Shown here in pieces: positions 7,598 through 15,051 of a DNA stretch of 33,628 nt; position 1 is the stretch's first letter, and each line of letters starts with the position of its first letter. Both the position numbers and the translations under genes were made by a program. Below the pieces are notes generated by a model. The model was not told the DNA's origin and made no database searches. It saw only the letters and a program-made list of their open reading frames with translations. Source of the stretch: Chloroflexota bacterium (lineage in GTDB: Bacteria > Chloroflexota > Chloroflexia > Chloroheliales > Chloroheliaceae); the NCBI GenBank assembly GCA_902812345.1, contig CADDZM010000023.1, positions 1 through 33,628 of the forward strand, written 5' to 3'.

Positions 7598-8452
7598 TTA
7601 GCTTTTGAATTTTTTGTCAAACATGGAAAGCTGCTGGACCAGGTCGCCTTCGAACTGAAAGTTCCGGTTGCGCACCACCGGGAAATCCATGGCGGCCTGG
7701 ATACTGAGGGTAGCCTGCCCGACGACCGCCCCGGCTTCCTGCACATCTTCCAGAATTTCGGCAAAACCCCGGCTGGCCCGGTCGTGGTGTAAAAAGAGGG
7801 CCACGGCTTCACCGAGACCAAGCAGGGCCATTTCAAGGGCCGTACCCCCCGCTTGAATACCTGATCTGGCGGGTATGAAGGTTTCGGCAGGGGCAACCGG
7901 GCTGTTCAGTTCGAAAACATCCTTGTATATTTCGTCGAGGAGCAAGGTTAACTGGCCAATATCTTCCACGCCCCGGTTTTGCCATTCGTTAAGCAGGGCG
8001 CTATTGCGGATAACTTCGCTCAGCCGCCGCTCAATCCATTCCGGGTGGCAACCCCTGGCCCGGTAAGCCTCTCTCATCCGCTCGAACAACAGTCGTTGGC
8101 TCTCGATTTCCTTGAAATCATCCCCGACCTGGGCTAACCACTGGTAGAGCGGCATCGCTTTCGAGGAAGGAATCGACTGGATAAGCCGCTGCAAGGTCTG
8201 GCGGTTGGTGGCGACAGTATAGCTCAAACGGCCATCATGCGGCTCAAGTTTCAGGTATTCGATAGGGGCCGCCGCCAGGTTAAACCCTTCCGATTTTAGT
8301 TTCTTTTTAAGGGTCAGCCAGTAGATGTCGGGCCGTCTTGATTCGGTCAGAACCGTTATAACGTCAAAGACCGAGTAAAACCACTGGTCCTTGTGCCAGA
8401 CCCGGCGTATTTGATTCTGGCGGAGTATTGAAATATTCTGGTTATCGGCCAT
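7598..8452 (-). CDS. DinD-like DNA-damage-inducible protein with Bro-N domain
   Basis: 284 residues. The N-terminal part (RRVWHKDQWFYSVFDVITVLTESRRPDIYWLTLKKKLKSEG) is a Bro-N domain, as in phage antirepressors and DinD. The middle (QSIPSSKAMPLYQWLAQVGDDFKEIE, then MREAYRARGCHPEWIERRLSEVIRNSALLNEWQNRG) matches the central part of DinD. The C-terminal ALLGLGEAVALFLHHDRASRGFAEILEDVQEAGAVVGQA corresponds to the conserved tail with the GNV-type Gly/Ala-rich segment. DinD in E. coli is LexA-controlled and inhibits RecA filament activity; whether that holds here is inference. A GAAC-N4-GTTT motif beside its promoter supports SOS control. The gene has its own promoter and is followed by the separate glyS transcript. 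It is not embedded in an obvious prophage. Confidence 0.83.
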   Translation of the reverse strand: MADNQNISILRQNQIRRVWHKDQWFYSVFDVITVLTESRRPDIYWLTLKKKLKSEGFNLAAAPIEYLKLEPHDGRLSYTVATNRQTLQRLIQSIPSSKAMPLYQWLAQVGDDFKEIESQRLLFERMREAYRARGCHPEWIERRLSEVIRNSALLNEWQNRGVEDIGQLTLLLDEIYKDVFELNSPVAPAETFIPARSGIQAGGTALEMALLGLGEAVALFLHHDRASRGFAEILEDVQEAGAVVGQATLSIQAAMDFPVVRNRNFQFEGDLVQQLSMFDKKFKS

Positions 8453-8565
8453 AAAACTACCAGCTCTAGCAAGACTATTTACCGGGGATATGTGGCGTTC
8501 CTGTCGCGTGTTCCGGTCAAAAAGCGGGCGAGAAAGAAAGGCTTTTAAGGACTTCCCACCTCACA

Positions 8566-8608
8566 GAACATTTGTTTTATTATAACAAAGCCCTCAGGGG
8601 TCATGCAA
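8566..8608 (-). promoter_or_regulatory. dinD-like promoter with a possible LexA operator
   Basis: On the minus strand TTGCAT (8608-8603), an 18-base spacer and TATAAT (8584-8579) form a promoter. Directly after the -10 box, at the expected transcription start, lies an imperfect dyad: GAACATTTGTTT as written on the plus strand, 8566-8577. It is one mismatch from the GAAC-N4-GTTC operator recognised by Gram-positive-type LexA. Control by LexA is inferred from this and from the gene's family. Confidence 0.5.
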
Positions 8609-8701
8609 GGACCGGCGGGTAAAGAAATCGGGCCTGAAAAAGTACGCGAAGCTGGCAAAAAGAAAATATATGACAAATTTTACAGAAACCGGGCCTAAAG
8701 C

Positions 8702-8731
8702 TTGAAGGGGTTTGCGGGCCTAAGGTATAAT
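8702..8731 (+). promoter_or_regulatory. Promoter of clpS
   Basis: TTGAAG (8702-8707), an 18-base spacer and a perfect TATAAT (8726-8731), about 50 bases before the clpS start. Confidence 0.6.
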
Positions 8732-8783
8732 TTTTTGGTCAAAACAAATAAAGTACGGTAGTTTACCCGATGGAGTAGTACCT

Positions 8784-9119
8784 GTGAAAGTTACAAAAGT
8801 TCCAACCTTAACCAATCAGACCGCTTTCAGCCAAAGGACCGAAACCACGCCCGGTCTTGACCGCGAGGTTTTCAATAAATTATGCCCGCCTTACAGGGTG
8901 ATTTTGCATAATGATGACTTTCACTCGATGGATTACGTGGTGGTCGCCCTGGTGAAGTCGGTTCCTTCGCTCAAGGAGCAAGACGCCCTGGATATAATGT
9001 TCACCGCGCACAGCGAGGGGACAGCGGTCGTGATTGTTGTACCCCAGGAGACCGCCGAGTTTTACCAGGAGCGGATTCAAAGTTATGGGCTGGGCTGTAC
9101 GATTGAGCCGGATGAATAA
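8784..9119 (+). CDS. clpS: ClpS, adaptor for the Clp protease (N-end rule)
   Basis: ClpS delivers proteins with destabilising N-terminal residues to the ClpA/ClpC unfoldase. The 111-residue product has a flexible N-terminal tail of about 35 residues. The fold follows, with PYRVILHNDDFHSMDYVV (Asn43, Asp44, Asp45 of the N-degron pocket), SLKEQDALDIMFTAHSEGTAVV (His76 at the conserved pocket position) and a C-terminal helix plus strand. Length and motifs are normal for the family. The start is GTG at 8784 with GGAG about ten bases upstream. No clpA or clpC lies next to it; the following gene encodes an unknown protein. Confidence 0.94.
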   Translation: MKVTKVPTLTNQTAFSQRTETTPGLDREVFNKLCPPYRVILHNDDFHSMDYVVVALVKSVPSLKEQDALDIMFTAHSEGTAVVIVVPQETAEFYQERIQSYGLGCTIEPDE

Positions 9120-9167
9120 TTTTTTACCGGGGCTGCCTGCTAACGGCATTTCAAGGAGATTTCGATA

Positions 9168-9530
9168 ATGGCGCAGGGAGATATGAAGGTCGTCCAGGCC
9201 AGGGCTAACCAGCTTAAAGGCCTGACCATTAAAACGCTAGGTCGCGCCTCCCTGGGGGAGCGCATCACGGAAATTAGCGATACCGGGCTGATGGTCGAAA
9301 GCCAGGACAAGTACGGCAACTGGAAACCGGCCACGGAAGTGGAATGGGCCTGGATTCAGGAAGTGCTGGATTATTACGGCCAGCGCGACCGCGAGTTAAC
9401 CAAAGAAAGCCTCAAAGTGCGCGGGTTAAAGGCCCAGCGTAAAGCCCCGTTTATCTTTGCCCTGCTGGTCGCCAGCGGCAAATTTATCGAGACGGACGAC
9501 CGCATTACAACCCTGGTCTACCGGGGGTAG
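9168..9530 (+). CDS. Conserved-looking small protein of unknown function
   Basis: 120 residues, starting at ATG with AAGGAGA a few bases upstream, 48 bases after clpS and therefore probably cotranscribed. I do not recognise the family. The protein looks soluble. A first half rich in short strands (GLTIKTLGRASLGERITEI, DTGLMVESQDKYGNWKPATE) is followed by helices (EVEWAWIQEVLDYYGQRDRELTKESL) and a C-terminal beta-like tail (KFIETDDRITTLVYRG). There is no signal peptide or membrane helix. Good codon structure and a strong ribosome-binding site make it a real gene. A function related to ClpS is only suggested by position. Confidence 0.75.
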   Translation: MAQGDMKVVQARANQLKGLTIKTLGRASLGERITEISDTGLMVESQDKYGNWKPATEVEWAWIQEVLDYYGQRDRELTKESLKVRGLKAQRKAPFIFALLVASGKFIETDDRITTLVYRG

Positions 9531-9623
9531 AGCGGCAGGGTTAAACAAAACCGGTTTAAGGCGCCCGGGTAAAAGGGGCATTTGTACAGGGTTCAGCAAA
9601 AGGTTTTGAATTTTATAGCTTAA

Positions 9624-9675
9624 ACAAAGAACCATCCGGGAAGCCTTGCTCAGGGGCTCTCAGATGGTTCTTTGT
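9624..9675. terminator. Bidirectional hairpin between convergent genes
   Basis: ACAAAGAACCAT (9624-9635) and its perfect inverted copy ATGGTTCTTTGT (9664-9675) form a 12-bp stem, with an AGCC/GGCT pair inside the loop. It lies between the end of the clpS operon and the end of the LysM gene and can serve both strands. Confidence 0.7.
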
Positions 9676-9707
9676 CGGGAGATTACCGGAATGGACCGGT
9701 ATTTTAT

Positions 9708-11309
9708 TTACGGAATAAGGATGGCGTCACCCGGCTTGGCGTCAGCGGGACTGCCGTAACCATTGAACCGGGCCAGGTCATCAACATTCACTTTGTAGCG
9801 GTTCGCGATGGTTTGCAGGTTTTCGTTATTGTTGATGATAGCGCCTCTGCCCCGGAAGGTGGGACGCGAGACCGGGACCACAATTCGGTTTCCGGCAAAA
9901 ATCGTGTTTGGCTGCAAACCGGGGTTAGCGGCCTGGATAGCCTCAATTGAGGTGCTGTACTGCGTTGCGATACGGGTCAGGTTGTCGCCACTCTTGATGA
10001 CGTAGACCGTAGCCCTGGGTAAAGCCGGGGCCGCCGGGGCGGTGGTTGCCGGAGGTGGCGGCTGAGTTGCCGTGGGCGGTACGGCTGTAAGCTCGGGAGC
10101 CTGGGTTGGCGCCGGGGCCGTGGTAGGAGCTACCGTCGGGGCGGCGGTTGTCGGGGCGGCGGTGGTAACAACCGGAGCAGTCGTGGCAGGGGCAGTGGTA
10201 GCGGCCACCGAGGTCTGAGCGGCGGCAGTGGTCGCGCCTACAACCGGCACTGTTAGGGCAATTGCGCTGGTGGTAGCCGGTTTATTGCCCGGCGTGCTGG
10301 TGCTGACCGGCGTATTGAGGATGGCCGCCGAAGTGGTGGCCGGGGCAACTGCCACGCTGGTAGCGGTTTCGTTTGAATTTTTATTGAATACCGGCAAAAG
10401 CAACACAATCAGGGCCGCGATAACCAGGATAATGCCTAAAACCACCAGCGGAATGAGAACCTGGCGAGAGCGGCGCTGGCCGTTCTGGTCAAGGTCGGTC
10501 GGGGTGTCGCCGCCAAAAGCAGCCCTTCCACGCTGCCGGGCCGAGGCCAGTCCGCCCATCAGGAACGAGCGGCGGGAGTTGGAACTTTCCGGCTGGGAAC
10601 CAACCGGGCCGGTATAGACCGGCTCATCGACCATATCATTATCAGGCCCGACTTCATCTTGCCTGGCAGGAACAGTCGCCGGTACATAAGCCGGGGGGGT
10701 TGGCCTGGAAGAACGAATCTGAGCCGTGGATGGCCGGTCAATCGCGCCGGGTGTATTAAGCTGGCCGAAATCGGGCCGGTAAGGCGGAGGCGCGGCGTTC
10801 TCATCAGTTGACACCGATTGGGCCTGGTTGAAGGGCGAAGCGGCTTCCTGGTAAGGGTAGCGGGTAGTCTGGTTTGGAGCTTTAAGGGTATCAGGCGCGG
10901 AAGTTCGGCTGAAGCTTGAATTAAAGCCGGAGATAACCTCGCGCTCTGCGATAGGCGGAGTGGCCGCCCCCGCCGTAGACCCGCCGTTAGAGGGGGCAGT
11001 GCGATTATTTGATTCAGCGCTGAGGCGATTCTGGATGCGTTCTACGCCGCGTTGGGCCTTTTCGTTGGCCGGGTTGATATTCAGAACCCGCTGCAAACAG
11101 ACATAAGCCTCGGAGAGGTCCTGGGTGGTCGCGGCCCGGTAAAGCCAGCCTAACTCGTTATTGGGGTCGCGCCGCACGACATCGCAAAAGATGTCATAGG
11201 CTTCGTCGCGGCGGCCTTCTTTTGCGGCTTTGAACCCCTGAACCAGCAGGTTACTGACTTCGGCATTGCTCGCGGTGGTGGTATTACTACCAGCATTTCC
11301 TATGGTCAT
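9708..11309 (-). CDS. TPR-transmembrane-LysM protein (cell-wall associated)
   Basis: 533 residues. Residues 18-98 form TPR-like helices (LLVQGFKAAKEGRRDEAYDIF, NELGWLYRAATTQDLSEAY, then LNINPANEKAQRGVERI). A low-complexity Pro/Ser/Asn-rich stretch extends to about 280. One transmembrane helix (284-307, LIPLVVLGIILVIAALIVLL) is followed by a Thr/Ala/Pro-rich extracellular stalk. Two LysM domains close the protein. LysM1 (436-479) is well conserved: YVIKSGDNLTRIATQY through NRIVVP. LysM2 (about 488-533) is more divergent, with NENLQTIANRYKVNVDDLARFN. LysM binds GlcNAc-containing polymers such as peptidoglycan, so the protein probably links a cytoplasmic TPR scaffold to the wall. ATG at 11309 has AGGAG upstream. 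No enzymatic domain is seen. Confidence 0.88.
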   Translation of the reverse strand: MTIGNAGSNTTTASNAEVSNLLVQGFKAAKEGRRDEAYDIFCDVVRRDPNNELGWLYRAATTQDLSEAYVCLQRVLNINPANEKAQRGVERIQNRLSAESNNRTAPSNGGSTAGAATPPIAEREVISGFNSSFSRTSAPDTLKAPNQTTRYPYQEAASPFNQAQSVSTDENAAPPPYRPDFGQLNTPGAIDRPSTAQIRSSRPTPPAYVPATVPARQDEVGPDNDMVDEPVYTGPVGSQPESSNSRRSFLMGGLASARQRGRAAFGGDTPTDLDQNGQRRSRQVLIPLVVLGIILVIAALIVLLLPVFNKNSNETATSVAVAPATTSAAILNTPVSTSTPGNKPATTSAIALTVPVVGATTAAAQTSVAATTAPATTAPVVTTAAPTTAAPTVAPTTAPAPTQAPELTAVPPTATQPPPPATTAPAAPALPRATVYVIKSGDNLTRIATQYSTSIEAIQAANPGLQPNTIFAGNRIVVPVSRPTFRGRGAIINNNENLQTIANRYKVNVDDLARFNGYGSPADAKPGDAILIP

Positions 11310-11563
11310 GTTGGACTCCTGTGGACCTTTTGAATAAAACCGATGTTAGCGGCTTCCCGGTCTCAACGATTTTATATTTTGAGATTGGCGACGGTAAAGG
11401 AATTTGGCTTGAACTTGGACGGTAAGGTCAGGGTTAATTACCTATTATTTCTTTACCGCGTCCACCTCGATAGTGGATTAGTTACTGAACTTTTAGCCTG
11501 GAAAGCTATTAAAGCTGTACTCAACTGAAAAACTGAACTTAAACCATACGAATATTTTAGCTC

Positions 11564-11572
11564 ATTATAGCA
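11564..11572 (-). promoter_or_regulatory. Extended -10 promoter of the LysM gene
   Basis: TGCTATAAT on the minus strand, identical to the extended -10 of the glyS leader. It would give a leader of about 250 bases before the LysM gene start at 11309. No clear -35 element is seen. Confidence 0.45.
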
Positions 11573-11628
11573 AACCTGTCGAATCAAAATTTACGTTTTT
11601 TTAAATCCATAAGCTAAGTTATGGACAT

Positions 11629-11670
11629 TTGTGGATAACCTTTTGTGGATTTTAGTGGATATTGGTGGAT
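11629..11670 (+). other. Cluster of DnaA-box-like TGTGGAT motifs
   Basis: The sequence contains TTGTGGATAA (11629-11638), whose core matches the DnaA-box consensus (complement of TTATCCACA). TTGTGGAT (11643-11650), TAGTGGAT (11653-11660) and TGGTGGAT (11663-11670) follow. The GTGGAT cores lie 14, 10 and 10 bases apart, close to helical phasing, next to an AT-rich stretch. No dnaA or dnaN gene is in the window, so this may be a DnaA-binding regulatory or titration site rather than an origin. The rest of the 11310-12027 gap holds the LysM promoter and a heptamer array, but no gene I can support. Confidence 0.4.
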
Positions 11671-11861
11671 TACTTTTCCCTTATTTTCAAAAAATGTGCA
11701 AAATCCCAGAGCGAGCAAGCCGGGGAAGATTTTTCAGCCTGAACGGCTAATTACAAGGTATCTCAGCGCCTTTGGCGTAAACATTAACCAGGGAGGGGGA
11801 TAAAGTCCCTTTCCTTCCGTCAACTCTACCAAAACAAGGCCTTGCACGTTGCCCGCTTTTT

Positions 11862-11896
11862 CACTGACTGCTGACCTTAAGCCACTGACTACTTAC
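11862..11896. repeat. Heptanucleotide array, CACTGAC/TACTGAC type
   Basis: Five units in unbroken 7-base register. Units 1 and 4 are CACTGAC, unit 2 is TGCTGAC, unit 5 is TACTTAC. The diverged middle unit contains the palindrome CTTAAG. The same arrangement recurs at 32517-32551. Confidence 0.65.
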
Positions 11897-12027
11897 ATTT
11901 TTAAGCTTCAGGTGGATAGTTGAGCGCTTTTGTAGTAAAATCCCGGTAACTTTTGGGAGAACGCGAGCGTCTTGTTCAGTAAGAAAACGGAAGTTTTTAG
12001 CAGACCAGTCCAACCACTTAAGAATGG

Positions 12028-14997
12028 GTGGCAGATACAGGAATAATGGCAGTAGATAACGATAATCAACCAGGCGAGGTTTTCCCCGATAATTTAACCG
12101 GCAACCCTTCGTCTGACCCGGGCGTTTCCAGACCCGCCGCGCAAGACCTGCTGGATGGCCCGGCGGATTTGCCGGACGAAGAAGAGTTTACTGCGTCTGA
12201 GATTTCTTCTCCAACCCCGATTTCTATCAGGCGCTGGTGGCGAATGCCGCCCTCTTTCCGCTATCATTTGTCTCTTGAAGCAGTTTTGTACATCCTGATA
12301 ATTGGGTTCGCGGCCTTCACCCGCTTCTATGACCTCGATTACCGGGCGCTCCATCACGACGAAGGGGTCCACGCTTATTATTCCTGGCGGCTTTTTAACG
12401 GGCAGGGCTACGACCAGGAACCCTGGAAACACGGCCCGTTCCTTTACCATATCCAGGCGCTGGTTTTCTGGCTGCTGGGTGACAGCGAGTCGGTCGCCCG
12501 GGTTTCGACAGCCCTTTTCGGCGTGCTTATTCTGCTGCTCCCGCTCGGTCTGCGGCGCGAGTTAGGCCGCTGGGGCAGCCTGACGGCTGCCTTCCTGCTG
12601 GCAATTTCGCCCATGTTTTTGTATTTCAGCCGCTTTTTACGCGAAGACATTTTTGTCGCTTTTGCGACCCTGGCCCTGTTTGTATGCCTGGTGCGGTTTA
12701 TTCACCGGCCCCGGGCGGTCTGGTGGTACGCCGGGATGCTGTCGTTGGCGATGCTCTTTTGCACCAAAGAGGTTAGCTTCTTCTACCTGGCCCTTTTTGG
12801 CGGATTTTGCCTGGCCTGGCTCTGCTGGCAACTCGCGCCCCGGTTGCTGCTCATTCTGGGCGGCTACGCGGTCCTGGCGGCCGTGGTCTTTTTCTTTGTG
12901 ATGACGCTCTACCCGCCGCCCGCGATTCCGTTCGATACCGTTTCGGGCGAAGCCATCCGCGCCTATGTCGGGCAACTGTTGACGCACCCGGTCTTCTGGA
13001 GCTTTATAATACTGGCCGTGACCGGCATCGGCATTTATATTTTCGCCTTCCGCGAGGTCGCCTCGGCCCGGCGGCAGTTTATGGTCAGCCAGGGCTGGAC
13101 CACCCCGGATATATCGCTGGGCCGGGCTTTGTTCGCGCCCTACCGCCAACCGCGTACGGTGGCCTATGCTACAGCCTGGTTGGGTCGCCACCGCCAGGTA
13201 CTCTGGATTGGCCTGAGCCTGGCCTTCGCTTTCTACTTTATCCTCTACACCGGATTTTTTACCAATATCGCCCAGGGATCGGTCGGCATCTTTAGCGGGC
13301 TGTGGTACTGGATGGCCCAGCAGGGGGTAGCCCGGGGCAACCAGCCCTGGTTCTACTACTTTTTCATGATGCCGCTTTACGAGCCGCTGGCCTTGCTGTT
13401 CGGAACCGTCGCCGGGGTGATTATCCTGGCGCGGGCTTGCCGGTTTGGTTTTAGCCGCCCCCGCAAGCTGGTCTGGCTGCCCGTATCAGACCTGGAAAAA
13501 GTTGGCCGGGCCAGTCCCGGCGACGCTTCCGCCGATACCGATGACGAAATGGATTCGGCTACTCCCCCTACCCTGCCCGGTATTAAAAAGGCGGACCCCG
13601 GCCAGGAAGAAGAAACGCTGGTCGAGGTCGAAGTAGTGGTCCGGCCTGCCGGAAATGACATCTGGCCGGGTCGGCGGCGGCGCGAGAACCATCCTTATTT
13701 TGTGCGCTTGCTGCTGGTAGCCTGGGCCTTTGGCGGGTTCGCTTTCTACACCTGGGCCAGCGAGAAAATGCCCTGGCTGACCGTCCAGGTGGCGCTGCCG
13801 TTTATCCTGCTGGCGGCTTATTCGATGGAGCATGTCTGGTCGGGCATCGAGGAATATTTCCAGAGCGGGGCGCACCGCCTGCCGGTTATCTGGGGCGTAA
13901 AAAGCAAGGTCTTTTTCTGGGTATTCCTGGGCGGCCTGGTCTTCACGGGCTTCCTTTTCTACATGACCCTGCTAAACCTGACCTCGGTGCAGTTAAACAT
14001 TACCGGCACAGCGGGGCGGCTTGACTGGCTGACCATCTTTATTCCCCCCGTGATTGCCCTGCTGTTCTTTACGGCGCTCTTTAGCTTTATCGGGTTGCAG
14101 GTGGCTTTACGGGTCGGCGGCGCGGTATTGTTCGGCTTTTTGGTCTATTTCCTCTTGCACACCGGCTTTACCTACGCTTTCGACCACGGCGACGTGGCCC
14201 TTGAAATGGGCGTTTACACCCAGACCGCGCCTGACCTCTACCAGGTTGTCAAAGACCTTGATACCGTCAGCACGGTTTTATCGGCCCAGAAACAGCAGTT
14301 ACCTGACTCCGAGCGGACCGGCCCAACCAAACTTGATAACTTAAAACTGCTGCCGGTGTTGTACGACGACGATTTGCGAACACCGCTCGACTACTACCTG
14401 CGCAATTACACCAACCACCGCCGGGTCGTGGATTACACTACCTCGATTACAAACAGTTTGAGCCTGATGGACTACCCGGTTATCATGGTAGCGGATTCAA
14501 AGCAAAACACCCTGAGTGACGCGCAGAAGAAGACCCTGGCCGACAATTATGTAGCCCAGCACTACGTTTTCCAGTACTGGTTCGAGGAAAGCCAGTACCG
14601 CGATTTCGACCAGTCGGCCTCGATTCAGATACAGGAATTGCAAAATAAACCTTCCGCCGAAACCGTTAAGGACGCTTCCAACCAGATAGCGGTTAACAAA
14701 GGCGAAATGATGACGGCCGATTTGCTGCAAAAGCTGGCCGGGGAACCGGGCGTGCTGGACAAGGTTTATAATGCGAACGGCGGCAATTCGTCGCTGCTGC
14801 ACCTGCAACAGGCCGGAAAATCGCTCTATCGGTTGACCAGTCCGGGCGATTTCTCCCGGTTGTGGCGTTACGTGATGTTCCGGGAACAGTTCCAGCCTCT
14901 CGGACAGAGGCAGTTCACCCTGTACATCAAAAAGGACATTATCGGAATCTGGCGGCAATACAGCGACCTGGTGCCATTTCCCATCAGCGGTTCCTAG
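12028..14997 (+). CDS. TIGR03663/Agl23-type GT-C-fold membrane protein
   Basis: 989 residues with a soluble acidic N-terminus of about 78 residues and then many transmembrane helices. After the first helix comes YRALHHDEGVHAYYSWRLF. Its HHDE (109-112) sits in the first external loop, where GT-C glycosyltransferases carry acidic catalytic residues. WKHGPFLYHIQALVFWLLGDSE and SRFLREDIFVAF follow, characteristic of the Agl23 (flippase-associated) family. A hydrophilic loop of about 80 residues between helices contains DTDDEMD (503-509) and VVRPAGNDIW. The C-terminal part is soluble and ends with WRYVMFREQFQPLGQ. The likely role is transfer of sugar from a lipid-linked donor, or help in lipid-linked glycan export, at the membrane. 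The start is GTG at 12028; ATG at 12046 is an alternative with a poorly spaced AGGA. The next gene is a paralogue. Confidence 0.85.
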   Translation: MADTGIMAVDNDNQPGEVFPDNLTGNPSSDPGVSRPAAQDLLDGPADLPDEEEFTASEISSPTPISIRRWWRMPPSFRYHLSLEAVLYILIIGFAAFTRFYDLDYRALHHDEGVHAYYSWRLFNGQGYDQEPWKHGPFLYHIQALVFWLLGDSESVARVSTALFGVLILLLPLGLRRELGRWGSLTAAFLLAISPMFLYFSRFLREDIFVAFATLALFVCLVRFIHRPRAVWWYAGMLSLAMLFCTKEVSFFYLALFGGFCLAWLCWQLAPRLLLILGGYAVLAAVVFFFVMTLYPPPAIPFDTVSGEAIRAYVGQLLTHPVFWSFIILAVTGIGIYIFAFREVASARRQFMVSQGWTTPDISLGRALFAPYRQPRTVAYATAWLGRHRQVLWIGLSLAFAFYFILYTGFFTNIAQGSVGIFSGLWYWMAQQGVARGNQPWFYYFFMMPLYEPLALLFGTVAGVIILARACRFGFSRPRKLVWLPVSDLEKVGRASPGDASADTDDEMDSATPPTLPGIKKADPGQEEETLVEVEVVVRPAGNDIWPGRRRRENHPYFVRLLLVAWAFGGFAFYTWASEKMPWLTVQVALPFILLAAYSMEHVWSGIEEYFQSGAHRLPVIWGVKSKVFFWVFLGGLVFTGFLFYMTLLNLTSVQLNITGTAGRLDWLTIFIPPVIALLFFTALFSFIGLQVALRVGGAVLFGFLVYFLLHTGFTYAFDHGDVALEMGVYTQTAPDLYQVVKDLDTVSTVLSAQKQQLPDSERTGPTKLDNLKLLPVLYDDDLRTPLDYYLRNYTNHRRVVDYTTSITNSLSLMDYPVIMVADSKQNTLSDAQKKTLADNYVAQHYVFQYWFEESQYRDFDQSASIQIQELQNKPSAETVKDASNQIAVNKGEMMTADLLQKLAGEPGVLDKVYNANGGNSSLLHLQQAGKSLYRLTSPGDFSRLWRYVMFREQFQPLGQRQFTLYIKKDIIGIWRQYSDLVPFPISGS

Positions 14998-15051
14998 TAA
15001 ACAAAATTAATTCGCTATTTTTGGCTTTTATTGAGGATTGAAAACCATAAA

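Noticed and set aside
11343-11528. 61-residue plus-strand frame
   Set aside because: No ribosome-binding site and no recognisable composition; it lies antisense to the long leader of the LysM gene.
11629-11670. Chromosomal replication origin
   Set aside because: Only one good DnaA box and no dnaA, dnaN or gyr genes; kept only as a DnaA-box-like cluster.
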